A DNA stretch of 64,000 bases from Butyrivibrio sp. (lineage in GTDB: Bacteria; Bacillota_A; Clostridia; Lachnospirales; Lachnospiraceae). Position numbers and translations under genes: made by a program. Positions 36,953 to 46,291 of this stretch are shown one piece after another. The stretch's first letter is position 1. Each line of letters opens with the position of its first letter. Under the pieces are notes generated by a model, which was not told the origin of the DNA, searched no databases, and saw only the letters and a program-made list of their open reading frames with translations. The stretch is from assembly GCA_017996845.1 (NCBI GenBank), contig JAGOGF010000003.1, forward strand, positions 1 to 64,000. The letters run 5' to 3'.

Positions 36953-38200
36953 ATGAGCAATTTGACAGAAATGGGACAGAAAGCAGTTGCGGCAAAATAT
37001 GTTTTGCAGAAAACTGACACCGAAAAGAAAAATCTGGCACTTCGTGAAATTGCTGCTGCTCTTAGAAAAGGCAGCAGTGATCTGATTGCAGCAAATCAGA
37101 TAGATCTTGCAGCCGGAAGAGAGAAACAAATGCATCCGGGGATTTTGGATCGCCTGATGCTTAACGAAAAGCGTATTGATGCCATGGCTGACGGGCTGGA
37201 ACAGGTAGCATCACTCCCGGATCCGGTGGGAGAAGAACTGGAACATTTTATGAGACCAAATGGACTGCAGATTACGAAGGTTCGTGTGCCGATCGGTGTG
37301 ATTGGAATCATATATGAATCCAGACCCAATGTAACTGCGGATGCATTCAGTCTATGTTTTAAGTCTGGAAATGCAGTAATTCTCAAAGGTGGAAGTGATG
37401 CCATCCATTCGAACGTAATGATCACTGCTATTATAAGGAATACACTTGCTTCCTGTGGAATTAACCCGGATGTCATACAGATGATTGAGGATACCGATCG
37501 CAGTATTGTCCAGAAATTTATGAAAATGAATGAATATGTAGATGTTCTGATTCCGCGTGGCAGTGCAGGCCTGATCAGAAACGTCGTTGAGAACAGTACC
37601 ATTCCTGTAATTGAAACCGGAACCGGTAACTGTCATATTTATGTGGATGAGCAGGCTGATTTTAATAAGGCAATTCCGATTATCATAAATGCCAAAACAC
37701 AGCGTATCGGGGTGTGCAATGCAGCAGAATCACTTGTGATACATGAGAAAATCAGTGATGCATTTTTACCTCTTCTTGCCAGGGAAATGGATGCGCATCA
37801 TGTAGAGATGCGTGGGGATACAGATACAAGAAGAGTTCTTCCAGAGATAATTCCTGCAACACAGGAAGATTACGGAAAGGAATATCTCGATTACATTATT
37901 TCCATTAAAACGGTTAAAAATCTGGACGAAGCGATTGCACATATTAATAAATATAATACAGGACATTCTGAAACGATTATAACGGAAAGCAGGGAAAATG
38001 CGGACAGGTTTTTGCGCGAAATTGATGCAGCCTGCGTATATGTGAACGCATCAACCAGATTTACGGATGGCTTTGAGTTCGGATTTGGTGCGGAGATTGG
38101 AATCAGTACACAGAAACTTCATGCCAGAGGACCTATGGGATTAAAAGAATTGACATCCTATAAGTATGAAATTATTGGGAATGGGCAGATCAGAGGCTGA
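36953..38200 (+). CDS. proA: Gamma-glutamyl phosphate reductase
   Basis: A 415-residue NADPH-dependent reductase for the second step of proline synthesis, making glutamate 5-semialdehyde. Features are the N-terminal [35 protein letters not shown], the nucleotide-binding [13 protein letters not shown] segment (here [17 protein letters not shown]), the catalytic Cys segment [12 protein letters not shown] and the C-terminal [20 protein letters not shown]. It lies 21 kb from proB instead of in the usual proBA operon. Its end overlaps the frame, but not the chosen start, of the next gene. Confidence 0.95.
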   Translation: MSNLTEMGQKAVAAKYVLQKTDTEKKNLALREIAAALRKGSSDLIAANQIDLAAGREKQMHPGILDRLMLNEKRIDAMADGLEQVASLPDPVGEELEHFMRPNGLQITKVRVPIGVIGIIYESRPNVTADAFSLCFKSGNAVILKGGSDAIHSNVMITAIIRNTLASCGINPDVIQMIEDTDRSIVQKFMKMNEYVDVLIPRGSAGLIRNVVENSTIPVIETGTGNCHIYVDEQADFNKAIPIIINAKTQRIGVCNAAESLVIHEKISDAFLPLLAREMDAHHVEMRGDTDTRRVLPEIIPATQEDYGKEYLDYIISIKTVKNLDEAIAHINKYNTGHSETIITESRENADRFLREIDAACVYVNASTRFTDGFEFGFGAEIGISTQKLHARGPMGLKELTSYKYEIIGNGQIRG

Positions 38201-38225
38201 TGATTTATTTGGGGGACAGATAGAA

Positions 38226-39329
38226 ATGACAGATATGCAGGAAGATCTGCTGAAGGCAAAAGAAGAAATCATCAGTGTCGGCAGACAGTTACATGATAAG
38301 GGGCTGCTTGTCAGAACTTGGGGGAATATCAGCAGTCGGATTGATGCGTCACATTTTCTGATTACACCAAGTGGGATTCGATATGAAGACCTGACACCGG
38401 ACAAGATTGTTACGGTTGATATGAGCAATCTGAGTTTTGCAGGAAAAGTGGTTCCATCGAGTGAAAAAGCAGTGCATGCAGCCTGCTATCAGGAACGCAG
38501 GGATATACAATTTATTGTTCATACGCATCAGGTTTATGCGTCCTGTGCCGGAGCACTGGGATTGCATGAAATAAATGCAGAATATGGGGAGGATGAGATC
38601 TCAATTCCCTGTGCTCCATATGCGCTTCCAGGGACACAGAAACTGGCTGAAAATGTCAGGGATACCATACGGCATTATTTGAAAGCGGATGGTATCATTA
38701 TGTCTAACCATGGAACAATCTGTATGGGTGAAAATAGTCGGATAGCTGTTGAAGAAGCTGTAAAAATGGAAATTGCAGCAAATAGTTTTCTGATGGAAAG
38801 ATGCAATACAGATATCAGACATAGTATCTGTGAAGGGTACAGCAGCCATCTGGAAGGAAAAGAAATCATATATTCCGAACCGGATACGCCGGAGCGTGTC
38901 AGAAGGATTCATAAGGAAATTTATTCCCGCAGAACAGACGTAAAGTATATTGTGCATAATAAATCAGAGGGAATACTTTTAACATCCAGAAGAACGGTGC
39001 ATATGAAACCACTGCTGGATGATTTTGCACAGCTGATTGGCACAGGAGTGAACGTTCCACTGAATGTACATGGCAGAGACGGAGAGAATCTTCATATTCA
39101 AAGAAATGTGAATGCTGTTTTTGTATTGAATGATGGCGCATATTGCCTTGGAAAAACAAGAGAGGATGCAGAAGCGGTTGCAATTGTACTGGATAAAGGC
39201 TGTATCGCACAGATTGCTGCAACCAGATATGGAGAAGGACACTTTATTTCCTGGATTGACTGTCTGAAAATGAACTATCATTACAGAAATAGCTATGCAA
39301 AACTTGCGGACGCAGTATCGGCAGATTAA
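38226..39329 (+). CDS. Two-domain class II aldolase/adducin family protein
   Basis: A 367-residue protein with two aldolase/adducin-like halves. The first (about 1-200) has the family features GLLVRTWGNISSRID, FLITPSGIRYEDLTPDKIV, VVPSSEKAVH, the zinc pair in IVHTHQVYAS and SNHGTICMG, so it could bind zinc. The second half (about 220-360) repeats the ending but reads VKYIVHNKSEGIL where the HTH pair should be, so it appears degenerate. Substrates of this superfamily are phosphorylated sugars or related alcohols; this one is unknown. Start 38226 follows GGGGGA. The stop overlaps the potD stop on the other strand. Confidence 0.78.
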   Translation: MTDMQEDLLKAKEEIISVGRQLHDKGLLVRTWGNISSRIDASHFLITPSGIRYEDLTPDKIVTVDMSNLSFAGKVVPSSEKAVHAACYQERRDIQFIVHTHQVYASCAGALGLHEINAEYGEDEISIPCAPYALPGTQKLAENVRDTIRHYLKADGIIMSNHGTICMGENSRIAVEEAVKMEIAANSFLMERCNTDIRHSICEGYSSHLEGKEIIYSEPDTPERVRRIHKEIYSRRTDVKYIVHNKSEGILLTSRRTVHMKPLLDDFAQLIGTGVNVPLNVHGRDGENLHIQRNVNAVFVLNDGAYCLGKTREDAEAVAIVLDKGCIAQIAATRYGEGHFISWIDCLKMNYHYRNSYAKLADAVSAD

Positions 39330-39339
39330 TAATCTGCCG
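39319..39339. terminator. Palindrome straddling two convergent stop codons
   Basis: A perfect 10-bp inverted repeat (CGGCAGATTA, one base, TAATCTGCCG) contains the stop codons of both the aldolase-like gene and potD, which overlap by three bases. On the forward strand ATTTTACC follows. It may act as a compact bidirectional terminator, though the T-run is short. Confidence 0.5.
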
Positions 39340-40399
39340 ATTTTACCTGCATCCAGTAGTCATTGTATAAACGATCCCATTTTTCTCCCAGATAGCGGTA
39401 GGTTTCCGTATCGATGGTCTTCAGATCCGGGAAGGCAACCTTGGAATTACGGATATCGGCGTCCGATATTTCAGACTGCGCTTTTTTGTTTGGGGTTGAA
39501 TAGGTAATATATTCAAAATTCTTAAGTGCAATATCATCTCTGCACATATAATTGATCCATTTCAGAGCATTTTCCCGATTTTTTGCGTCTTTGGTAATTA
39601 CCCATGAATCAATCCAGATGTTGGTGCCTTCTTTTGGAACAACATATTCCAGATCAGGATTTTCCCGCTTGGTATAGATGGCTTCTCCGGAATAGATGAC
39701 ACCAAGGGCAGCTTCATTTCCAATCATTTTATCACGAACCTGATCAACGACATAGGCTTGCACAAGTGGTTTTTGTGCGATCAGATCTGCAGTGGCTTTT
39801 TCCAGTTCGGCTTTATTCGTTGTATTGGCGGAATAACCATTTTTCTTAAGTGCGACCATATAGGCATCTCGAACAGAATCCTGCATGAGAATCTCACCTT
39901 TATATTTGCTGTTCCAGAGAATACTCCAGCTGTCTACGGGGTCGCTTACCATAGTTTTATTATACAGAATGCCTACCGTGCCCCAGCAGTACGGAACGGA
40001 ATATTTATTTCCGGCATCGAACTGCTGCGCTTTATCCCAGTATTCCTGGCCAATGTTTGCTTTTGCATCAGGAATTTTACTGTAATCAAGCGGCTGAACC
40101 AGATTGGTATCAATCATTTTCTGAATCATATAATCAGAAGGACAGATAACATCATAGGCAGAATCATCCTGTGCAATTTTGGCATACATGATCTCATTTG
40201 ATTCAAACATATCATAAATAACTTTAATTCCAGTTTCCTGTTCAAAGGAAGTAATTACATCCGGGTCAATATATTCACCCCAGTTATATACATATAATTT
40301 GCCGTTTGCAGCTGTGCTGCCATCAGAACTTGCACATCCGCTCAGGAGGGCGGCAGTGGTACTTACGGCAATCAGTAATACGGCGAACAGTTTTTTCAT
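39326..40399 (-). CDS. potD: Spermidine/putrescine ABC transporter substrate-binding lipoprotein
   Basis: A 357-residue extracellular solute-binding lipoprotein. The signal peptide MKKLFAVLLIAVSTTAALL ends in LSGC with lipidated C22. The mature protein starts KLYVYNWGEYIDPDVITSFE, the typical PotD/PotF opening. Further motifs are YDVICPSDYMIQKMI, LDYSKIPD and VPYCWGTVGILYNK, which is strongly diagnostic. It captures polyamines and delivers them to PotBC. An ATG four codons upstream (40411) is also possible, and both have a purine-rich site. It is the last gene of the reverse-strand regulator-potABCD operon. Confidence 0.93.
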   Translation of the reverse strand: MKKLFAVLLIAVSTTAALLSGCASSDGSTAANGKLYVYNWGEYIDPDVITSFEQETGIKVIYDMFESNEIMYAKIAQDDSAYDVICPSDYMIQKMIDTNLVQPLDYSKIPDAKANIGQEYWDKAQQFDAGNKYSVPYCWGTVGILYNKTMVSDPVDSWSILWNSKYKGEILMQDSVRDAYMVALKKNGYSANTTNKAELEKATADLIAQKPLVQAYVVDQVRDKMIGNEAALGVIYSGEAIYTKRENPDLEYVVPKEGTNIWIDSWVITKDAKNRENALKWINYMCRDDIALKNFEYITYSTPNKKAQSEISDADIRNSKVAFPDLKTIDTETYRYLGEKWDRLYNDYWMQVKSADY

Positions 40400-40421
40400 G
40401 GCAAACCCCATTTCTTCTTAC

Positions 40422-41201
40422 CTATTTATGCATAAATTTGATCTTTTTGGGAAATCTGTTAATGATCAGCAGCAGAAGTAAAACAACAATAAATATAAGA
40501 GCTGAAAGCGCGTAAATTTCAGGTTGAATACCTCTTTTTACTTCATTGTAGATCAGCGTTGAAAGTGTATCAAAGCCGGAACCCTTTGTAAAATATGTAA
40601 CGATAAAGTCGTCAAGAGACATGGTAAATGCCATGAGTGCACCGGAGATGATTGCAGGAATCAGGTCAGGTAGTACTGTTTTGGTAAAAGCAGTAAAGGG
40701 AGAAGCCCCAAGATCAAGCGCAGCTTCATATACAGAAGGGTTGATCTCTTTCATTCTGGGCATGACACTCAGCATGACGAAAGGAATATTAAAGGTAATA
40801 TGTGCAAATAACACAGTCATAAAACCGGTACTGATATTCATGGCGCGGAACAGAAGCATCAGAGAAATGCCGGTAACAATGTCCGCATTGATCATCGGAA
40901 TATTTGTAATGCCCATTATAATGGTACGGGATCGACGTTTTAACCCCATCATTGCAACACATGTGATGGTGCCGATCAGAGTAGCAAAAAGTGTTGCGAT
41001 CAAGGCAATGACCAAAGTGTTGATCAGTGCATCTATAACCTCGGAGTCACTTAACAGGTTGAGGTACCATTCCAGTGTAAAACCGCCCCATTTTGCTCTT
41101 GATTTGCTTGCATTAAAAGACAGAACGATCAGTGCGGCGATCGGTGCATACATGAAAATAAAAATGATGGACAGATAAATGTGTTCAAAAGTTTTTTTCA
41201 T
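40422..41201 (-). CDS. potC: Polyamine ABC transporter permease PotC
   Basis: A 259-residue inner-membrane permease with about six helices and the ABC coupling motif EAALDLGASPFTAFTKTVLPD in the second half. The opening YLSIIFIFMYAPIAALIVLSF and SKSRAKWGGFTLEWY are typical of PotC. It pairs with PotB to form the channel. Two bases separate its start from the potB stop. Confidence 0.92.
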   Translation of the reverse strand: MKKTFEHIYLSIIFIFMYAPIAALIVLSFNASKSRAKWGGFTLEWYLNLLSDSEVIDALINTLVIALIATLFATLIGTITCVAMMGLKRRSRTIIMGITNIPMINADIVTGISLMLLFRAMNISTGFMTVLFAHITFNIPFVMLSVMPRMKEINPSVYEAALDLGASPFTAFTKTVLPDLIPAIISGALMAFTMSLDDFIVTYFTKGSGFDTLSTLIYNEVKRGIQPEIYALSALIFIVVLLLLLIINRFPKKIKFMHK

Positions 41202-41203
41202 AT

Positions 41204-42022
41204 TCAGAGATTCTCCTTCCGATCCGCAATGGCAGAGATGATCATATTGACCAGAATGAAGATCATCAGAATAATGGATAAACCGCTTCCCAGATGCCAG
41301 TCATAGGCAACGGTAAATTCCTGCTCAATGACATTTCCGATCAGAAGAACCTTGGAGCCGCCCAGCATGGAACTGATGGCAAATGTTGTAAGTGCCGGAA
41401 TGAAAACCATTGTAATACCGCTTATGATTCCCGGAACGGAGAGCGGAAGTGTCACACGCAGAAAAGTCTGGAATGAATTGGCGCCCAAATCACGCGCTGC
41501 ATTGATCACATTATCATCAATTTTGCTCAGTGAATTGTAAATCGGCAGGATCATGAAGGGAAGGAAATTGTAGACCATTCCGATTACAATAGCAGCCGGT
41601 GTATTGATAATATATACAGGAGGAAGATGTAATATACTTAATACATCATTTAAAACACCTTTCCGTTCCAGCAAAGTCATCCAGGTCAGGGTGCGAAGCA
41701 GGAAATTCATCCACATGGGAAGAATGAAAAGAGTCAGAATAAATTCATGATGATCCAGTTTCATACCGGCCAGAATCATGCATAAGGGATATGCAAGTAA
41801 AAAACAGACCAGCGTACTGACGATGCCAAGTTCAAAAGCAAGGAGCAGTGATTTGAAGTAAGCAGGCTGGATTATATAGGCGATATTCTGAAGGGTAAAG
41901 GAACCGGCTTCATTGGTGAAACCATAATAAAAAATCATCCCAAGGGGTACCAGTATGAAAATGAATGCCCAGGCAAGGTAGGGAGAGGCCAAAAGGCGAG
42001 ATGTTTTTCCTTTTTTATACAT
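41204..42022 (-). CDS. potB: Polyamine ABC transporter permease PotB
   Basis: A 272-residue permease with six predicted helices. Features are SPYLAWAFIFILVPLGMIFYY near the start, LPMWMNFLLRTLTWMTLL, and the coupling motif NAARDLGANSFQTFLRVTLP. It is the partner of PotC. Its first bases overlap the end of potA by 8 bp, which suggests coupled translation and balanced subunits. Confidence 0.92.
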   Translation of the reverse strand: MYKKGKTSRLLASPYLAWAFIFILVPLGMIFYYGFTNEAGSFTLQNIAYIIQPAYFKSLLLAFELGIVSTLVCFLLAYPLCMILAGMKLDHHEFILTLFILPMWMNFLLRTLTWMTLLERKGVLNDVLSILHLPPVYIINTPAAIVIGMVYNFLPFMILPIYNSLSKIDDNVINAARDLGANSFQTFLRVTLPLSVPGIISGITMVFIPALTTFAISSMLGGSKVLLIGNVIEQEFTVAYDWHLGSGLSIILMIFILVNMIISAIADRKENL

Positions 42023-43088
42023 TTTCGCTGATTGCCTCCTCGTCTTCCGATGCAGGACGGTTCATGATCTGAATGTTGAAAGGATCGACACTGATACCGA
42101 CCGTTGTACCGGGAGCCGACATGCGTGTAGAATGAACGAGCCATTCAAAGCCGCCGGCTTCTACCGTCATTTCATAGTGTACGCCCTTGAATATAATATG
42201 TGTCACGACACCGCACAAAGAGCAGTTTTCGGGATTTATCAGCTCCACATCTTCCGGACGGATTACAACATCAACCGGTTTATTTACACCGAAATCCTTA
42301 TCCACACATGCAAATTTAGCGCCCAGAATATCAACCAGCTCATCCCGTACCATGGTGGCAGGGATAATATTGCTGTCTCCGATGAAATCGGCAACAAAGG
42401 CATTTTCCGGTTCATTGTATATTTTTTCAGGGGAACCTTCCTGCTGAATATAACCCTGGTTCATAACGACAATGTGATCAGACATGGTAAGTGCTTCTTC
42501 CTGATCATGGGTTACATATAAAAATGTAATTCCAAGTTCATTTTTGAGACGAATCAGTTCATACTGCATATCCTGACGCAGTTTTAAATCAAGGGCGCCG
42601 AGCGGCTCATCCAGAAGAAGAACCTTTGGCTCATTTACAATTGCGCGTGCGATTGCAATACGCTGCTGCTGACCGCCGGAAAGTGAATCAGGCATACGAT
42701 GTTCAAAACCTTCCAGATTGACCAGTTTCAGCGCATATTTTATTTTATCGTTGATGTAAGACTGCGTTTTGTTTTTGATTTTAAGGCCGAAAGCAATATT
42801 TTCTGCAATATCAAGATGGGTAAAAAGCGCATATTTCTGAAAAACAGTATTCAGCATCCTTTTATTGGGAGCAAGTTCTGTAATATCCTGTCCGTCAAAA
42901 ATGACATTTCCTTTGTCCGGTTTTTCAAATCCGCCGAGAATACGAAGGGTTGTTGTTTTGCCACAGCCACTCGGACCTAAAAGCGTTACAAAAGAGTTTT
43001 CGTGTATGGACAGATTCAGATCATCCAGGATCATTTGTCCATCATAAGATTTGGAAATGTGCTCTAAAAGAATCAGATCCTTGCTCAT
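42015..43088 (-). CDS. potA: Polyamine ABC transporter ATPase PotA
   Basis: A 357-residue ABC ATPase that powers polyamine import. Walker A is GPSGCGKTT, the Q-loop lies in NTVFQKYALFTHL, the signature is LSGGQQQRIAIARA and Walker B is VLLLDEPLGALD, followed by the switch His in YVTHDQEEAL. The C-terminal TOBE-like regulatory domain (about 240-345) contains VVIRPEDVEL. It is the first transporter gene after the regulator in the reverse operon, 36 bp from its stop. Confidence 0.95.
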   Translation of the reverse strand: MSKDLILLEHISKSYDGQMILDDLNLSIHENSFVTLLGPSGCGKTTTLRILGGFEKPDKGNVIFDGQDITELAPNKRMLNTVFQKYALFTHLDIAENIAFGLKIKNKTQSYINDKIKYALKLVNLEGFEHRMPDSLSGGQQQRIAIARAIVNEPKVLLLDEPLGALDLKLRQDMQYELIRLKNELGITFLYVTHDQEEALTMSDHIVVMNQGYIQQEGSPEKIYNEPENAFVADFIGDSNIIPATMVRDELVDILGAKFACVDKDFGVNKPVDVVIRPEDVELINPENCSLCGVVTHIIFKGVHYEMTVEAGGFEWLVHSTRMSAPGTTVGISVDPFNIQIMNRPASEDEEAISENV

Positions 43089-43124
43089 AATTTATGGCTC
43101 CTTAGAAAGTATAATATAGACGGA

Positions 43125-43667
43125 TTAAAAACTGGGCGGACTGCTGACCCATATAATGACAGCTCCGTTTTTTTCACTTGCTTTGATATAATGCTGTTTA
43201 TCCGGTTTGAAATAAAAGGACTCGCCTTTCTTTGCTCTGACAATGCGGCGGCCCAGAATAATCTGAATGCTTCCGGAGAGTACATAACCGAATTCTTCAC
43301 CTTCATGCGGATTATCAGGATAGGTTGAACCTCCGGGTGCAAGAGTCAGACGGATCGGTTCGATGATGTTTTTCTGTGCATTCGGGATGATCCATTCTAT
43401 TTTGTTATGAAGTTCTTCATCTTTTTTTTCGAAATAATCATTCTGATGAAAAACAATCTGGTCATCGTTGGTTTCATTTGTAAAAAAAGATGACAGGTCT
43501 GTTCCCAGGCATTGCAGAATATCCATCAGTGTTGCGATAGAGGGAGAAGTATGATCACGCTCGACCTGCGAAATAAATCCTTTGGTAAGCTCACAGCGGT
43601 CAGCCAACTCTTCCTGTGTCAGGTTCTTCTGTATCCGAAGCTCCTTGATTCTGTGACCGATATCCAT
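43125..43667 (-). CDS. XRE-cupin transcriptional regulator of the pot operon
   Basis: A 180-residue regulator with an N-terminal XRE helix-turn-helix (about 2-57: IGHRIKELRIQKNLTQEELA, GFISQVERDHTSPSIATL). The C-terminal cupin sensor domain (about 105-175) has NPHEGEEFGYVLSGSIQIIL and a second strand set ESFYFKPDKQHYIKA. This architecture is common directly before polyamine transporters and in the PuuR group, where a small molecule binds the cupin. It is the first gene of the operon, so it probably represses itself together with potABCD. A perfect palindrome lies 51 bp upstream of its start, just downstream of the promoter. Confidence 0.9.
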   Translation of the reverse strand: MDIGHRIKELRIQKNLTQEELADRCELTKGFISQVERDHTSPSIATLMDILQCLGTDLSSFFTNETNDDQIVFHQNDYFEKKDEELHNKIEWIIPNAQKNIIEPIRLTLAPGGSTYPDNPHEGEEFGYVLSGSIQIILGRRIVRAKKGESFYFKPDKQHYIKASEKNGAVIIWVSSPPSF

Positions 43668-43717
43668 TCTGTTATCCCCTTTTTTATTGAAAAAAATGTC
43701 AGAATTTATATTGCAAA

Positions 43718-43732
43718 TAAACTAAAAGTTTA
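43718..43732. promoter_or_regulatory. Perfect palindrome in the pot operon leader, likely operator
   Basis: TAAACT-AAA-AGTTTA has perfect 6-bp arms. It lies in the leader of the reverse transcript, about 25 bases past the -10 element and 51 bp before the XRE-cupin start codon. Its position and symmetry make it a good candidate site for that regulator. This is inferred from location only. Confidence 0.5.
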
Positions 43733-43756
43733 ATGATGCTAAACTCAACGATGTAT

Positions 43757-43784
43757 ATTATACAATTCATACGGAACATGTCAA
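43757..43784 (-). promoter_or_regulatory. Strong sigma-A promoter of the pot operon
   Basis: Read on the reverse strand, TTGACA (43784-43779) and TATAAT (43762-43757) are both perfect consensus hexamers with a 16-bp spacer. Transcription would start near 43750 and run into the regulator-potABCD operon. Confidence 0.85.
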
Positions 43785-43909
43785 TCGTTATGATGCAGAT
43801 TTGTAAAAAATGCAGAAAATCATTTAACAAGCGTTTTTATTTATGATAAACTCATATTGATAAATATTTGCAGGAATCATGTAATTATTTCAGGAGGCAT
43901 AGAGTTTTC

Positions 43910-44989
43910 ATGGCAAAAGAGAGTAAAGAAATAAAAGGCAGCGATCAGTTTGTAGCCTATGTATCAAGCTATACAAATGGTACAGGGGATAAATATGGAA
44001 TTCGTGTATATGATGTTGATACAAAAAACGGGCGCATGATGGAAAAAGAAAAAGTCAAAATCACAAATTCCTCTTATATTGCACAGTCGCATGACTGCAC
44101 ACATCTATATTCCATTACTGATTTTGGTGTGGAAGCGTACAAAATTGAACAAGATGGACTTCTTACAATGATAAATGAAGCATCGATCAACGGAATGCGA
44201 GGGTGCTATCTTTCAACAGATTATGAAGATAAGTTTCTGTTCTGTGCAGGATATCATGACGGAAAGATTACAGTGCTGCGGTTAAATGAAGACGGGAGCA
44301 TCGGAGAAATTACGGATGAAATATATCAGAAAGGACTGGGATCAGCAGCAGGACGTAATCACAGACCGCACGTTCAGTGTGTAAAGATGACGAGAAATAA
44401 TAAGTTTCTTTGTGCAGCAGACCTTGGTATGGACCGCATAAATATATATTATTTAAATCATAAGACAGGAAAGTTACAGTCAGTAGATATCATACATTGT
44501 GATCAGGAATCGGCACCAAGGCATCTTAAATTCTCAGATGATGGAAGATTCCTTTACATTGTGCATGAACAAAAAAATACAGTGGAAGTTTATTCTTATA
44601 AAGAAGAGGATGATATTCCGGAATTTGAAAAAATTCAGACGGTTCCGACATGTGAAACAAGTGATACGCAGGGAATCGCAACCAGTGCACTTAACTTTTC
44701 AGAAGATTTTAACTATCTGCTGAGCTCCTCGGTTGGAGAAAATGATGTTGATATTTATAAAGTCGATAAAGAAACGGGATTTCTGAAAAAGGTTCTTGGA
44801 CTGCCTGTTGCAGGAGAATATCCCAAGGATGCAGCGCTTTTCCCGGATAACAGATTTCTGGTGTCCCTAAATCATGAGTCAAATGATATGACGCTGTTTA
44901 CGGTTAATATGGAGAAAGGAACGATGGTTATGAATGGCCCTGCGATCAAAGTCGATCAGCCAAACTGTATTGTTTTTCATAAACTTTGA
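43910..44989 (+). CDS. Lactonase-family beta-propeller protein (6-phosphogluconolactonase type)
   Basis: A 359-residue protein of the YkgB/Pgl-type lactonase family, a seven-bladed propeller. Typical blade motifs are FVAYVSSYTNG, GIRVYDVDTKNGRM, RNHRPHVQCVKMTRNNKFLCAADLGMDRI, APRHLKFSDDGRFLYIVHE and YPKDAALFPDNRFLVSLNHESND. Family members hydrolyse 6-phosphogluconolactone in the oxidative pentose phosphate path, but many members have other sugar lactone substrates. No signal peptide is present, so it is cytosolic. It is divergent from the pot operon. Start 43910 follows AGGAGG with a slightly long spacer of about 11 bases. Confidence 0.85.
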   Translation: MAKESKEIKGSDQFVAYVSSYTNGTGDKYGIRVYDVDTKNGRMMEKEKVKITNSSYIAQSHDCTHLYSITDFGVEAYKIEQDGLLTMINEASINGMRGCYLSTDYEDKFLFCAGYHDGKITVLRLNEDGSIGEITDEIYQKGLGSAAGRNHRPHVQCVKMTRNNKFLCAADLGMDRINIYYLNHKTGKLQSVDIIHCDQESAPRHLKFSDDGRFLYIVHEQKNTVEVYSYKEEDDIPEFEKIQTVPTCETSDTQGIATSALNFSEDFNYLLSSSVGENDVDIYKVDKETGFLKKVLGLPVAGEYPKDAALFPDNRFLVSLNHESNDMTLFTVNMEKGTMVMNGPAIKVDQPNCIVFHKL

Positions 44990-45067
44990 TTGAATTGATA
45001 TTTATGCGTGTTATATAAAAATAATCCCCTGGTTGTACCGCACCCAATCTTCTGTTTAAAGGCTAAA

Positions 45068-45101
45068 CTGATTTGGATGCATCAATCAGAGGATCTTTTT
45101 T
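45068..45101 (+). terminator. Weak hairpin with T-run after the lactonase gene
   Basis: A 6-bp stem CTGATT/AATCAG with a 10-nt loop is followed after six bases by six T. It lies between the convergent lactonase and aroC genes. The gap between stem and T-run makes the call tentative. Confidence 0.4.
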
Positions 45102-45130
45102 GCAAAAAAATATTATAGATGACAGCGCAA

Positions 45131-46234
45131 TCAGGATCTGTGATAAAAATCGGTCAGATAGGAAGCACGTGCAGTCATGTTTGACATCATGGCATCGAGA
45201 ATCGTAATGGCACACATACATTCTACCACCACAATGGCACGTGGAACCACAACAGGATCGTGTCTGCCATGAATATTGACATCAACAGGTTCTCCGGTCT
45301 GTGTGACAGTATGCTGCGTCTGCGAAATTGAAGGGGTTGGTTTGACAAAACAGCGCAGAATAATATTAGATCCATCACTGATTCCGCCCAGAATACCACC
45401 GGCATGATTGGAGGTCTTGATAATATGATTGTTCTCGGAAGCAAATTCATCATTGTCTTCAGAACCCAGATATTCGGATACTGCACAGCCATCACCTATT
45501 TCAACTGCTTTTACAGCTCCGATACCCATTACTGCATTTGCAAGCATGGCATCAAGCTTACGAAATACCGGATCTCCGATACCTGCAGGTACGCCGTGCA
45601 TAACGCATTCAACAACTCCGCCGACTGAATTTTCCTGTTTTCGACACGCTGCAATATAATTCATGGCACGCACATCGGCATCCGCATCCGGCATGCCGGT
45701 AGCACTTTTCAGAATCTGAGCGCGATCAAAGTTTGCATGGTTAATTTGAACCGGACCTATACTGCGGGTATATGCACAGACATCAACCCCCATTTGTGCC
45801 AGCATTTTGGCACAGATTGCGCCAGTAGCTACGCGGCCGATGGTTTCTCTTCCGGAGGATCTGCCACCGCCTCTGTAATCACGAAAACCATATTTCATAT
45901 CATAGGTATAATCTGCATGACCAGGCCTGTAATATTCTGCAATATCGCGGTAATCATCTGAATGCTGTGAGGTGTTGCGCACAAGTACAGAAATGGGGGT
46001 ACCGGTAGTACGCCCCTCAAAAACACCGGAAAGTATTTCAACAAGATCGTCTTCTTTTCTGGGAGTAGCAGCTTCTGACTGACCAGGTTTTCTGCGATCC
46101 AGATATTTTTGAATATCGGAAACGCACAGATTCATTCCGGCGGGGAATCCGTCCAAAGTAGCGCCAATTGCAGGACCGTGAGATTCCCCCCATGTTGTAA
46201 TGCTGAGATGATTACCATATGATGAACCGGCCAT
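45131..46234 (-). CDS. aroC: Chorismate synthase
   Basis: A 367-residue FMN-dependent enzyme that makes chorismate from EPSP, the last common step to aromatic amino acids. Motifs are [21 protein letters not shown] at the start (split), [37 protein letters not shown] with [18 protein letters not shown], and [16 protein letters not shown] near the end. The start at 46234 follows GGAAGGGG. The frame is open upstream to 46381, but that extension runs into a palindromic element and is not conserved-looking. No other aromatic pathway genes are nearby. Confidence 0.95.
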   Translation of the reverse strand: MAGSSYGNHLSITTWGESHGPAIGATLDGFPAGMNLCVSDIQKYLDRRKPGQSEAATPRKEDDLVEILSGVFEGRTTGTPISVLVRNTSQHSDDYRDIAEYYRPGHADYTYDMKYGFRDYRGGGRSSGRETIGRVATGAICAKMLAQMGVDVCAYTRSIGPVQINHANFDRAQILKSATGMPDADADVRAMNYIAACRKQENSVGGVVECVMHGVPAGIGDPVFRKLDAMLANAVMGIGAVKAVEIGDGCAVSEYLGSEDNDEFASENNHIIKTSNHAGGILGGISDGSNIILRCFVKPTPSISQTQHTVTQTGEPVDVNIHGRHDPVVVPRAIVVVECMCAITILDAMMSNMTARASYLTDFYHRS

Positions 46235-46291
46235 AAAATACCCCTTCCGCTTTTGACTTTTTTTATATCTTTCGCATTTATTTGATTCCGA

